Source: Phycisphaerae bacterium
GTDB lineage: Bacteria > Planctomycetota > Phycisphaerae > SM23-33
Length of the DNA: 33,622 nucleotides
Reading direction: 5' to 3'
NCBI GenBank assembly: GCA_016782885.1
Contig: JADHXQ010000054.1
Location: forward strand, 1 to 33,622
The notes under the pieces were generated by a model that worked only from the letters and a program-made list of their open reading frames with translations, did not search any database and was not told the origin of the DNA. This document shows positions 23,136-31,609 of the stretch, in pieces (the stretch's first letter is position 1; every line of letters starts with the position of its first letter). Position numbers and translations under genes: made by a program.

Positions 23136-24137
23136 TTACTTGACGGTCCAGTACGGCGAATCGCAGGGGGCGCCGAACAGTTCGATAAGTTCGTCGTCCA
23201 TCTTGGCCAGGAACATCTGGAAACCGCCCATTTCCTGCACGGTGAGATACTCGCCCACCATCGAGCATGCGGTCTCGATCCCGGCGTCGGCGAGAACCTT
23301 TCTCGCGGCGCGGTAGATCAGGAACATTTCCATGTGCGTCGTGGCGCCCGAACCGTTGATCGCCAGGAGAACCTTGTCGCCTTTGACCGCTCCGATGGCC
23401 GGGATAAGACGCTCGACCATCGCCTTGGCGGTGTCGTCGGCGGACATGATCTTGCAGGGGCCCGTACCGGCTTCGCCGTGCTGACCCATGCCGATTTCCA
23501 TCTCGTCGTCGGCGATTTTGCCGATTTCCCCGCCGTTCTGCGGGTTGGTGGCGATCTTCATCGCCACGGCGAGAGTGGCCATATTGTTGTTGAATCGTTC
23601 CGCGATCGCGAAAACTTCGTCGAGGCTCTTTCCCGCTTCCGCGGCGGCGCCGGCGATTTTGTAGAGCGGTACGCATCCGACGAGTCCCCTTTTGTCCTCT
23701 GCCGGCGCGTCTGCGCCGGGGGCGATGTCCTCGTGAGTCAGGATCATCTTCACGTTGAGACCGGCTTCGGCGGCCATTTCCATGGCGATGTTCGCGCTGA
23801 GGACGTCGCCGGCGTGATTGAGGACCACGAACAGGACGCCCGCCTCGCGATTCATCATCTTCAGGGCTTCGAAGACCTTCGGTCCGTTCGGCGCGGCGAA
23901 GATGTCGCCGACGACGCTGATATCGATGAGGCCTTCGCCGACAAACGCCTGGAGAGCGGGCTCGTGACCCGATCCGCCGAGCGTGACGATGGCGACCTTA
24001 TCGGAGTCTTTTGGCGTGGCGCGGCATACGAGTTTCTCGCTGACAAGCGACAATTTGTCCGAGAAAGCGGTGCATAGACCGTCGAGCAGTTCAACGGTGA
24101 GGTTTGCCGGATCGTTAATGAACTTCTTCATTGCCAT
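23136..24137 (-). CDS. dhaK: Dihydroxyacetone-kinase substrate-binding subunit (DhaK type)
   Basis: DhaK binds short-chain ketoses as a hemiaminal to a histidine. The 333-residue product shows VAIVTLGGSGHEPALQAFVG, FVVLNHAGDVLSANIAMEMA, then EMEIGMGQHGEAGTG with the substrate-binding His, and LAINGSGATTHMEMFLIYRA. The length is normal. Dak-family kinases also act on erythrulose and related ketoses, so dihydroxyacetone is not assured. GGAAAGG lies about nine bases before ATG 24137. It is the first gene of the leftward operon, read from a promoter in the divergent region 24205-24254. Confidence 0.92.
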   Translation of the reverse strand: MAMKKFINDPANLTVELLDGLCTAFSDKLSLVSEKLVCRATPKDSDKVAIVTLGGSGHEPALQAFVGEGLIDISVVGDIFAAPNGPKVFEALKMMNREAGVLFVVLNHAGDVLSANIAMEMAAEAGLNVKMILTHEDIAPGADAPAEDKRGLVGCVPLYKIAGAAAEAGKSLDEVFAIAERFNNNMATLAVAMKIATNPQNGGEIGKIADDEMEIGMGQHGEAGTGPCKIMSADDTAKAMVERLIPAIGAVKGDKVLLAINGSGATTHMEMFLIYRAARKVLADAGIETACSMVGEYLTVQEMGGFQMFLAKMDDELIELFGAPCDSPYWTVK

Positions 24138-24204
24138 AAGATTCGCCTTTCCAGTTAGATGTTGTCATGTCAAAATGCTTTTCATATACTAAAACGGAAC
24201 TCAG

Positions 24205-24254
24205 TTTTTATGGTTTGCCCGATCCGAAGTCAAGTTAAAGATACCAACTTGACA
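24205..24254. promoter_or_regulatory. Divergent promoters sharing a perfect inverted repeat
   Basis: GTCAAGTT (24229-24236) and AACTTGAC (24246-24253) are exact reverse complements nine bases apart. Each arm contains a -35 box. The minus strand has TTGACT (24233-24228), then 17 bases, then TAAAAA (24210-24205), toward dhaK. The plus strand has TTGACA (24249-24254), toward the cupin gene, but no clear -10 follows. A repressor on this repeat would control both operons together. Two back-to-back -35 boxes could by themselves produce part of the symmetry. Confidence 0.55.
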
Positions 24255-24351
24255 TCCGGATTCCCGAGAGCCTCCATGCTCTTGTGTAACAGCAGCGGGC
24301 CAATCATAAGAAATAACGCCATGCCATGCAAGAGCCTTAAGGAGCCCAAAA

Positions 24352-24918
24352 GTGAAACTCGATAACAGCGATTTCTACGATACCGAAGGCCAATTCCTCG
24401 GCGACCAGGCCAGGGACGCCTACTTTGCGATGTTCGAGTCGTTCAACTATCCCATAACCGACAAGCTGCGGAACGATATGTGGGCTATCGATTTCGGCCT
24501 CGGCGACTTCGTAAACGTCGGAATGGGGGGAGTGTTCTGGGTCAACGACGCGAAACACAAGTACTTCGGACACGAGATATTCCTGCTGGGCGGGCAGATG
24601 ATCGTCGAACACGCCCACGTCGAGACCAGCGATATCGCGGCGAAGATGGAGAGCTGGCAGGTGCGGCACGGAATGATATACACCTTCGCCGAGGGCGATG
24701 AAACCATACCGTGTCCCGTCGAAACGCCCGCCAGCCAGGCCGAATTCATCACCGCCAAACACGTCAAGGAAGTGAAGATCGGCGAAATCGACTCTTTGAA
24801 TCGCCCGACGGCCAGGCATTTCATGCTCGCCGGGCCCGATGGCGCGGTCGTTACCGAATACGCCACTTTCCATGACAATGACGCCCTGAGATTCACAAAC
24901 CCCGACGTTAAATTCTAA
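24352..24918 (+). CDS. Cupin sugar-isomerase-like protein, GTG start
   Basis: The 188-residue product reads WAIDFGLGDFVNVGMGGVFW, GHEIFLLGGQMIVEHAHVE, KMESWQVRHGMIYTFAEGDE and LNRPTARHFMLAGPDG. HAH plus a downstream Glu and His form a cupin metal site, and the GGQMIVEHAHVE region resembles the D-lyxose isomerase-type cupins. An aldose-ketose isomerase is my best guess; the sugar is unknown. The start is GTG 24352, seven bases after TTAAGGAG (24337-24344). It is divergent from dhaK and followed after 16 bases by the VOC gene. An isomerase would supply a ketose to DhaKL. Confidence 0.7.
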   Translation: MKLDNSDFYDTEGQFLGDQARDAYFAMFESFNYPITDKLRNDMWAIDFGLGDFVNVGMGGVFWVNDAKHKYFGHEIFLLGGQMIVEHAHVETSDIAAKMESWQVRHGMIYTFAEGDETIPCPVETPASQAEFITAKHVKEVKIGEIDSLNRPTARHFMLAGPDGAVVTEYATFHDNDALRFTNPDVKF

Positions 24919-24934
24919 CCCGCCAGGAGCAGAC

Positions 24935-25255
24935 ATGAAATTTCACCACATTGGCATCCCCACCGACCAGCAGCATGAAGGCGAACAATACCTCGAAGGC
25001 GGTAAGGTTTTCTACACCGATCCCGAAGCCTCCGAATACCGGATCGAATGGCTGCGGTTCGAGCCCGACAGCCCCATGCCCGAAGAACTCCGGACCAAGC
25101 CGCATGCGGCGTTCCTGGTCGATGATATCCAGACCGCCATCGAAGGCAAGAACGTCCTGATCGAGCCATTCGAGGTGTTCGAAGGCCTGACCATCGCGTT
25201 CATCATGGTAGACACCGCACCGGTCGAACTGATGCAGATGGCCGAAGCCGGATAG
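24935..25255 (+). CDS. Glyoxalase/VOC-fold protein
   Basis: The 106-residue product begins MKFHHIGIPTD and ends with TIAFIMVDTAPVELMQMAEA, the first and last strands of a vicinal-oxygen-chelate module. The N-terminal His and the late Glu (VELM) are metal-ligand positions in this superfamily. It is short, one beta-alpha-beta-beta-beta pair reduced in the middle, and the exact reaction is unknown. VOC enzymes often isomerise or epimerise alpha-hydroxycarbonyls, which would suit this locus. AGGAG lies seven bases before the ATG. It is probably cotranscribed with the cupin gene. Confidence 0.72.
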   Translation: MKFHHIGIPTDQQHEGEQYLEGGKVFYTDPEASEYRIEWLRFEPDSPMPEELRTKPHAAFLVDDIQTAIEGKNVLIEPFEVFEGLTIAFIMVDTAPVELMQMAEAG

Positions 25256-25353
25256 ACGCTTTCGCCGGTAACGGCGACGGATCAATATAATACAAGCGTC
25301 TTCGCCGATGTCGTTGCCGCCCGATTCAGATGCGCTTTTCCTGACCAGGCCCC

Positions 25354-26994
25354 TCACTGCATGGCGGCGAGCAGGACTTTCGCGGCGATAGCGGCCTTGG
25401 TGCCGGGATACTCCTTAATGGTTTGCGTGAGTATCTTGATAGATTTGGCTCGCATCTTCATCTTGTCGTAGCTTTCGGCAAGTTTTACGAGTCGCTCGGC
25501 TTTCTGCTCGTTGGTGGCAGCGGGCTTCGGCGGTTTGATCGGACGAGTGACAGTTGACGGGCGCGTGGCGGGCCTGGGCTTGACGCCGACGGGAGGTTTG
25601 GTTTTTTTGGCGATTTTGACAGGTCTGCCCGGTTTCTTCCACGGCGTTGTAATAACTGAAGGTTTGTCGGTCTTTTTGGGTTCGGGCGCCTTTTTGGAAA
25701 CGATCTCCTGAATGGTCTTGACGCCCATGACCTTTCCGATTCCACGAACTGGTGCCGCCATCACCACCCTGATGCCTCTAAGCGAGAGTGTCCGGCGCAG
25801 CTCCCACGAGTAATTCTGCACCTTACCGTCCCTTTCGGGCATGGCGGCCTTGACGAGGGTCTTGCTGCCCTGGAGTATCATAACAGCGGGGCGCCCCTTA
25901 GGGCTGCGAGCGTTGGGAAAACTGACCGGTCCGTACTCTTCGCCACCGGCGCCTGTTATGCTTCTCGGGATTGAGATCGAGAGCCTTCTGGTTACCTGCT
26001 TATTGTGCTTGTCATCCTTATCTTTCTTGCTTTCGCTGTAAGACGCCGAGAAAACCAGTTTCAGCGGCGGTCCGATGCGGATGAGGTTTTTTTTATCGGC
26101 CTGGATCTCATACTTGAGACGTTCCCGCCCGCGGGACAGCGACATCGGCGCCCTGAGGTCGCCCACGGCGCCGTACACCACCTCGTAGCTCCCCGCGGGG
26201 ATGCCCGTTTGGCTGCAGGCCTGTATGTCGTACGCCCCGTTTTGGCCCTCGAGCACCAGGCCCGCGAGATACTTACCCGTGAACGGTGTGAGGACCAGGC
26301 CCGCCTGCGGATCAGGGATCTTTGTATACTCCAGGCTCGAACCGTCAGGCGCTATCTTGAGTTTGTAAAAATTCTCGCCAATTCGATGCCGACCGCGAAA
26401 CGGGAGGGCGAGCTTGCCATTACCGATCTGAATCGCGTCAGTACCGTTTTGCTCGTACTTTCCACTCAGGTTCTCATCGAGGATGCGTATCTTCACCGAA
26501 TCGATCTTGCCGACCCAACCGTAGACGCCCTGCATCCGCCATCGCATGCTGCTCACTTCGTTCTTTTTCTCGTCGTAGTGAACGAGAACATCCACGCAGC
26601 GAACCGATATCTCCCTGCCGTCGACCTTACCTGTGAGCACCACCGAACCTCCGGGGAAAACATTTCGGTATTCCTGGGAGTTGACGATTCCGTCGCCGTT
26701 TGTATCCAGTCCGATTCGATAACCCGCCCCGCTCTTCCAACCGGCTGTGGAGAGGCTTTTTCCGGAGATGCTCACCTTGCCCATCGAACCCTTCGCCGAC
26801 ATCTGCTTGCCGCCCTTAGCCCATTGGGGAGTGAGGCAGGTAACGCTCTTGCCGCTATCGTAAGTGAGCGTAACTTTGCCTTCGGTCGCCCCGACGGGAT
26901 CACCGCCCTTGCCGCCCTTGTCGGCTGCAACCGATACGGACGACAAAGCGAGAGTGGCAACGGCGGCCAGTAGAATTCCAACTCTGGATCTCAT
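25354..26994 (-). CDS. Secreted EF-hand-like/TPR-tailed protein, paralogue 1
   Basis: The 546-residue product has a signal peptide (MRSRVGILLAAVATLALSSV, cleavage near 24). A calcium-loop sequence follows near residues 93-112 (GLDTNGDGIVNSQEYRNV), of the dockerin/EF-hand kind. The large central part is beta-rich and of no recognised family (DSVKIRILDENLSGKY; EEYGPVSFPNARSPKGRP). A basic Pro/Lys/Thr-rich linker (about 425-495) precedes a C-terminal helix pair like a TPR (ERLVKLAESYDKMKMRAKSI). It is clearly homologous from end to end to the gene at 27099. Probably periplasmic or extracellular; function unknown. Confidence 0.85.
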   Translation of the reverse strand: MRSRVGILLAAVATLALSSVSVAADKGGKGGDPVGATEGKVTLTYDSGKSVTCLTPQWAKGGKQMSAKGSMGKVSISGKSLSTAGWKSGAGYRIGLDTNGDGIVNSQEYRNVFPGGSVVLTGKVDGREISVRCVDVLVHYDEKKNEVSSMRWRMQGVYGWVGKIDSVKIRILDENLSGKYEQNGTDAIQIGNGKLALPFRGRHRIGENFYKLKIAPDGSSLEYTKIPDPQAGLVLTPFTGKYLAGLVLEGQNGAYDIQACSQTGIPAGSYEVVYGAVGDLRAPMSLSRGRERLKYEIQADKKNLIRIGPPLKLVFSASYSESKKDKDDKHNKQVTRRLSISIPRSITGAGGEEYGPVSFPNARSPKGRPAVMILQGSKTLVKAAMPERDGKVQNYSWELRRTLSLRGIRVVMAAPVRGIGKVMGVKTIQEIVSKKAPEPKKTDKPSVITTPWKKPGRPVKIAKKTKPPVGVKPRPATRPSTVTRPIKPPKPAATNEQKAERLVKLAESYDKMKMRAKSIKILTQTIKEYPGTKAAIAAKVLLAAMQ

Positions 26995-27098
26995 GATGAA
27001 TCTCGTTGCGGAGGCTGACAGCCTGTAAATACCACACTATTATACTCTGATTCAGCACAAATGTTCCGAAACAACCCATGCCGACTGAAAACGAAACG

Positions 27099-28703
27099 TT
27101 ACTTCATGGACTTCAAGAGTTCTTTGGCGGTAGCGGCTGACTCGGTATTCGGATACTTTTCTATGGCCGACTTGAGGATCTCGACGGCCTTGGCGCGCAA
27201 TCTCATCTTGTCGTAGTTCCGGGCAAGCTTCACCAGTCGCCGGGCTCTGGTCTCGGCGGAGACCGCGGGCTTCGGCGGGCGGGACGGACGCGTGCTTACC
27301 GCCAGAGGCTTGGGTTTGTCATTGGGCTTGACAACCTTGGGCCCTACAGTGGTCTTACCGGACTTATTCCACGGTGTAGTTGTGACCGACGGTTTGTCAG
27401 TTGCAGGCGCCGCAAACCGCGTCTTGGAAGCAATCTGCTGAATCGTCCGCATGCCAATGACTTTTCCGAGTTGCTGTGTGCGGGCCGCCATGACCACCCT
27501 GATGCCTCGAGGCGTAAGCTTCTCGGGCAGCGTCCACCAGAAATCTCCGACCTTGCCGTTCCATTCGGGCATGACGGTTTTGACCAGCGGTTTGCTGCCC
27601 TGGAGGATCATAATGCCCGGGCGCCCCTTCTCGCTGCGGGCGTTGGGAAAGCTGACAGGCCCGTACATCTCACCGCCGGAGCCTATCACCCGGTCCGGGT
27701 GCCTGATCCCGATCCTTCTGACCATCTTCTTCTTATTCTTGTCGTCGGCTTCCTCTTTGAACTCCGCCCAGAAAACCAGTTGCAGCGGCGGACCGATGCG
27801 GAGCATATTGATCTTGTCGGTCGCGATCTCATACTGAACGGTGTCCTGGACGCGGAAGAACGGCAGGGGCGCCTTTGGATCGCCCATCGCTCCGTACGCC
27901 AGGTGATATGTCCCCGAAGGGATACCCGTCTTGCCGCACGCCTGGATATCGAACGCCCCGCCACCGTTTTCCAGCACGAGGCCCACCACGTTCCTGGTCG
28001 GCAGGGGCGATCGCACCATTCCCAGATGAGGAGATTTGATCTGCTGGAACTTGAGGCCCGAACCGTCGGGGGCAATCTCGAATTTGTAGAAATGCTCGCC
28101 GATCCTGTGGTAGTGGCGAAGCGGAAGGGCGATTTTCGAATCGCCGATCAGGATCGCATCGCGACCGTCATTACCGTACTTGCCGTCGGCGTTATCGTCG
28201 ATGATCCGGATTTTCACCGAGTCGATATTACCGACCCAGCCGTGCAGTCCCCGCATCAGCCACCGCATGAACGTGACTTCATTCTTCTTATTGTCGTACT
28301 GGATATAGACATCCCTGCACCGAATTGTCAGTTCCCTCCCGCCGGACGTTGCAGTCAGCAGCACCGAACCGTCCCTGGCGACATTGCGGTACTCGTTGGT
28401 GTTCACGATTCCGTCTCCGTCGGTATCCAGACCGATCCGAGGTCCCGACTTACCGGTCCAACCGGCCGCCGGAACTTTCTTTCCGCCAATAGTCAAATTG
28501 GCCAGCGACGTTTTCGACTCGATATAATTCACGCCCAACACCCCCGCGCGCGTCAAACACGTCACGTCCTTGCCCGCATCGTAGGCTAATTTCACTTCGC
28601 GCACCGGACGCCCGGCGGCGGCGTCCGCCGGCGACATGGATGATGCGGATGATAAAACCATGAGGACAACAACTATCCGGAGAACTGTAGATCTGCATTC
28701 CAT
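27099..28703 (-). CDS. Secreted EF-hand-like/TPR-tailed protein, paralogue 2
   Basis: The 534-residue product is the tandem copy of the preceding family. It has a signal peptide (MECRSTVLRIVVVLMVLSSA), a calcium loop GLDTDGDGIVNTNEYRNV, DSVKIRIIDDNADGKYGNDG, and GPVSFPNARSEKGRPGIMIL. The linker is Pro/Lys-rich, and the final helix pair ends with ARRLVKLARNYDKMRLRAKA. Both copies keep the same order of blocks; the linkers differ most. It is upstream of paralogue 1 with a 104-base gap, so cotranscription is likely. It is divergent from the SagB gene. No function is known. Confidence 0.85.
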   Translation of the reverse strand: MECRSTVLRIVVVLMVLSSASSMSPADAAAGRPVREVKLAYDAGKDVTCLTRAGVLGVNYIESKTSLANLTIGGKKVPAAGWTGKSGPRIGLDTDGDGIVNTNEYRNVARDGSVLLTATSGGRELTIRCRDVYIQYDNKKNEVTFMRWLMRGLHGWVGNIDSVKIRIIDDNADGKYGNDGRDAILIGDSKIALPLRHYHRIGEHFYKFEIAPDGSGLKFQQIKSPHLGMVRSPLPTRNVVGLVLENGGGAFDIQACGKTGIPSGTYHLAYGAMGDPKAPLPFFRVQDTVQYEIATDKINMLRIGPPLQLVFWAEFKEEADDKNKKKMVRRIGIRHPDRVIGSGGEMYGPVSFPNARSEKGRPGIMILQGSKPLVKTVMPEWNGKVGDFWWTLPEKLTPRGIRVVMAARTQQLGKVIGMRTIQQIASKTRFAAPATDKPSVTTTPWNKSGKTTVGPKVVKPNDKPKPLAVSTRPSRPPKPAVSAETRARRLVKLARNYDKMRLRAKAVEILKSAIEKYPNTESAATAKELLKSMK

Positions 28704-28867
28704 GGCGGTTCTCGCTTAGATAACTATACCGATACCGCTATTATACCGGGGTCGGGAGCAAATGTCCCGTTTTGAATTTTCGATTGAACGACATGTCCCA
28801 GCCACCCGCTGTCCTTGACGCCCCGCCCAAGGCGTGCCATCATTGCAATTGCATAAGGAGCCAAGAC

Positions 28868-29620
28868 ATGAAATCGATAGATTCCGGGCGCGAGTTCATG
28901 AAGTCGGGGTTTGCGGATATGGATGGGCGCCGCTCGGATCAGTCGGGAGGCGTTGCCCAACCGCCGCTGGAAAAACCTCACGAACAATCCGAAAAGGTCA
29001 TCAAACTGCCCAGGCCCGACGCCCCGGCAATACGGAAGAGCAACATCCACGCATGCCTGAAAGACCGTCGCAGCCGTCGCAACTTCTCCGACCAGCCGCT
29101 GACGGCGGCGGAACTGTCGCTGCTGCTCTGGGCCACACAGGGAATAGACAGCGTCGGGCCTGAACGCTGTTCCACGTTCCGCCCCGTGCCATCGGCGGGG
29201 GCGAGACATGCATTTGAGACTTACATTCTCGCAAACCGCGTTGCGGGCCTGGAAGAGGGAATCTATCGATACCTTCCGCTCACGCACGAACTGCTGCTGA
29301 CGGGGGAAATGTCCGGCGAGGTGTCCCGGCGATTGACAAACGCCACGTTTGGGCAGAGGTTTGTCGCCCGGGGGGCGGCGGTCTTCGTCTGGAGCTGCCT
29401 GCCGTATCGCGGCGAATGGCGATATCAGCACGAGGCGCACAAGAACATGCTGCTGGACGCCGGGCACGTGTGCCAGAATCTCTACCTGGCGGCAGAAGCT
29501 ATCGAATTCGGAACGTGCGCGATTGCCGCCTACGACCAGGAAGCGATGGACTCGCTTCTGGGGCTTGACGGCGACGGCGAGTTCGTGGTCTACCTGGCGC
29601 CGGTAGGTAAACCGGCGTAG
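28868..29620 (+). CDS. SagB-type nitroreductase-fold oxidoreductase
   Basis: The 250-residue product is a stand-alone SagB/ThcOx-family FMN oxidoreductase. It shows LKDRRSRRNFSDQPLTAAEL, LLLWATQGI, RPVPSAGARHAFETYI and EEGIYRYLPLTHELL, then MLLDAGHVCQNLYLAAEAIE and GTCAIAAYDQEAMD. In peptide-toxin clusters SagB oxidises azolines. Here no YcaO cyclase or precursor peptide is nearby, so another redox job is likely. AAGGAG (28855-28860) lies seven bases before ATG 28868. The frame extends upstream to 28772 but without a site. A T-run hairpin follows at 29714. Confidence 0.88.
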   Translation: MKSIDSGREFMKSGFADMDGRRSDQSGGVAQPPLEKPHEQSEKVIKLPRPDAPAIRKSNIHACLKDRRSRRNFSDQPLTAAELSLLLWATQGIDSVGPERCSTFRPVPSAGARHAFETYILANRVAGLEEGIYRYLPLTHELLLTGEMSGEVSRRLTNATFGQRFVARGAAVFVWSCLPYRGEWRYQHEAHKNMLLDAGHVCQNLYLAAEAIEFGTCAIAAYDQEAMDSLLGLDGDGEFVVYLAPVGKPA

Positions 29621-29713
29621 TACTCTGTCCGAGCAGTATTGTCGTGTATAGAACGGTTTGGATTTCGACCTGACAAAATCGATCGGACACGATAAATATT
29701 AGATGCTATTGCC

Positions 29714-29735
29714 CGTGCGTCCATCGCACGTTTTT
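29714..29735 (+). terminator. Rho-independent terminator
   Basis: CGTGCG (29714-29719), loop TCCAT, CGCACG (29725-29730), then TTTTT (29731-29735). It is the clearest intrinsic terminator in the window, about 94 bases after the SagB gene and directly ahead of the next promoter. Confidence 0.85.
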
Positions 29736-29736
29736 C

Positions 29737-29765
29737 TTGCTAGAGGGTTTCATAAGGCGTAAAAT
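29737..29765 (+). promoter_or_regulatory. Sigma-70-like promoter of the CoA-ligase gene
   Basis: TTGCTA (29737-29742), 17 bases, TAAAAT (29760-29765). This predicts a start near 29772, 26 bases before the ATG at 29798. It abuts the preceding terminator, which supports separate transcription. Confidence 0.6.
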
Positions 29766-29797
29766 GAGGGCCTGTCTTAATATTGAAGGGAGATGAT

Positions 29798-31387
29798 ATG
29801 CCTGTAATGGAATTTCCGGACCGCCTCAACGCGGCGGCGGTTTTCATCGACGAGAATATCGCCGCCGGTCGCGGCGATAAGCCCGCTATTCTATGCGGCG
29901 ACGAGACCGTGACTTACGCGCAACTGCACGAGAACGTCAATCGTGTGGGCAATGCGCTGCTGGACCTGGGCATACGCATAGAGCAGCGGGTGGCGATTCT
30001 CATGCCCGATAATCCCGACTGCGTATACGCGTTTTTCGGGGCGATCAAGGTCGGGGCGATCGCCATACCGATGAACACGATCCTCATGCCCAAGGACTAC
30101 GAGTACCTCCTTAACGATTCCCGGGCACACGTGTTAATCGTGCATCCGTCCCTTCTGGGCCACATAATGGAGATCCGAGGTCATCTCAAGCACCTCGAAC
30201 ACATTATCGTCGCCGGCGAAGATCACGATGCGCCGCTGGTGCTCGGGAAACTGATGGCCGCCGCATCGCCCAAGCTTGAGCCAGTGGAGACCAGCAAGGA
30301 CGATGCGGCATTCTGGTTGTACAGCTCGGGCACGACCGGATTCCCCAAGGGCGCGATCCATCTGCACCACGACATGATCGTCGAGGCCGACCTGTACGCC
30401 CGAGACACCATCGGCTTGGTCGAATCGGACACGTCGTTCTCGATCGCCAAGCTCTTCTTCGCCTACGGGTTGGGAAACGGGCTTTACTTTCCGCTGCGCA
30501 CGGGCGGCACCACCGTGCTCCTGCCCGGAAGGCCCATGCCCCAAACCGTGTACGAAGTTATCGACAAGTACCAACCGACCGTGTATTACGGCGTGCCAAC
30601 GAGTTATGCGGCGATGCTACACCTGGCCGAACAGAGCGACCGAACCTCGCTGGGCAAGGTCCGGATGTGCATTTCGGCCGGCGAACCGCTGCCCAAACCG
30701 CTCTACGACAAATGGCTCGAGCGCTTCGGCGTACATATTTACGACGGCATCGGCTCGACCGAAATCCTTCACATCTTTATCTCCAACCGGCCCGGTGCCG
30801 TCAAGCCCGGTTCGACGGGCGAGATCGTCAAGGGATATGAAGCAAAGATCATCGACGATGACGGCAAGCAAGCGCCCGTCGGCCAGGAGGGTACGCTGTA
30901 TATCAAGGGCGATTCGATCGCGAACGGATACTGGAACAAACACGAGCAGACCAAGACGACCTTCTGCGGCGAGTGGATCAACACGCACGACAAGTTCAGC
31001 CTCGACGAGGAGGGGTTCTTCTGGTACGCCGGACGGACCGACGACATGATGAAGGTTTCCGGACAGGCGGTCTGGCCGGCGGAAGTTGAGGCGATTTTGA
31101 TCGACCATCCAGCCGTTCTCGAAAGCGGCGTGATCGGCGTGCCCGACGCCGAGGGACTGCTCAAGACCCGAGCATACGTGGTGCTGAAAGAAGGGCATGA
31201 TCCCACTGACGAACTCATCCGGGAGTTGCAGACGTTCGTAAAAAAGAACACCGCTCCGCACAAATATCCGCGATCAATCATCTTCGTGGAATATCTGCCC
31301 AAGACCGCCACCGGAAAGATACAAAGATACAGACTCCGCCAAATGGCCGCGGAAGAAGCACAGGAAGAAGAAACGCGGAACTCTTAG
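29798..31387 (+). CDS. Benzoate-CoA ligase family acyl-CoA synthetase
   Basis: ANL-superfamily enzyme that adenylates a carboxylic acid and transfers it to CoA. The 529-residue product shows EFPDRLNAAAVFIDENIAAG as in benzoate-CoA ligases, the P-loop LYSSGTTGFPKGAIH, YDGIGSTEILHIF, FFWYAGRTDDMMKVSGQAVW, and the catalytic-Lys region LPKTATGKIQRYRL. The family includes benzoate, aminobenzoate and other aryl-acid ligases; the substrate cannot be fixed by eye. AAGGGAG (29786-29792) precedes ATG 29798; an in-frame TTG at 29783 overlaps that site and is unlikely. The FabH-type and metallo-hydrolase genes beyond 31960 run the other way and converge on this one. Confidence 0.88.
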   Translation: MPVMEFPDRLNAAAVFIDENIAAGRGDKPAILCGDETVTYAQLHENVNRVGNALLDLGIRIEQRVAILMPDNPDCVYAFFGAIKVGAIAIPMNTILMPKDYEYLLNDSRAHVLIVHPSLLGHIMEIRGHLKHLEHIIVAGEDHDAPLVLGKLMAAASPKLEPVETSKDDAAFWLYSSGTTGFPKGAIHLHHDMIVEADLYARDTIGLVESDTSFSIAKLFFAYGLGNGLYFPLRTGGTTVLLPGRPMPQTVYEVIDKYQPTVYYGVPTSYAAMLHLAEQSDRTSLGKVRMCISAGEPLPKPLYDKWLERFGVHIYDGIGSTEILHIFISNRPGAVKPGSTGEIVKGYEAKIIDDDGKQAPVGQEGTLYIKGDSIANGYWNKHEQTKTTFCGEWINTHDKFSLDEEGFFWYAGRTDDMMKVSGQAVWPAEVEAILIDHPAVLESGVIGVPDAEGLLKTRAYVVLKEGHDPTDELIRELQTFVKKNTAPHKYPRSIIFVEYLPKTATGKIQRYRLRQMAAEEAQEEETRNS

Positions 31388-31609
31388 TATTACCGGTCGG
31401 TAAGGCTCATGCACCTTAGCCGAGTTTTAGTGCATAAAACCCATCGAATTGATTGTTATCCGCCAGTTCATCCAACGCACCTCGAATCTAGAAAACATTC
31501 ATTAGTGTCCCAAAGGTGTAGGAGGACTTGGGGAGGAATGAGAAAAACTGGAGGGCTGCGTCATGACAACCCCGTCTTCAGCACCCGTATCTCACCCTTT
31601 CGTCATTTT

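Noticed and set aside
22462..23676. 404-codon minus-strand frame including dhaL
   Set aside because: The first 189 codons overlap dhaK in another frame and are Arg-rich shadow sequence; DhaL starts at ATG 23109.
21549..24137. Complete lsr (AI-2 uptake) operon
   Set aside because: Only the LsrF homologue is present; the kinase is DhaKL, and LsrK, LsrG, LsrR and the transporter are absent.
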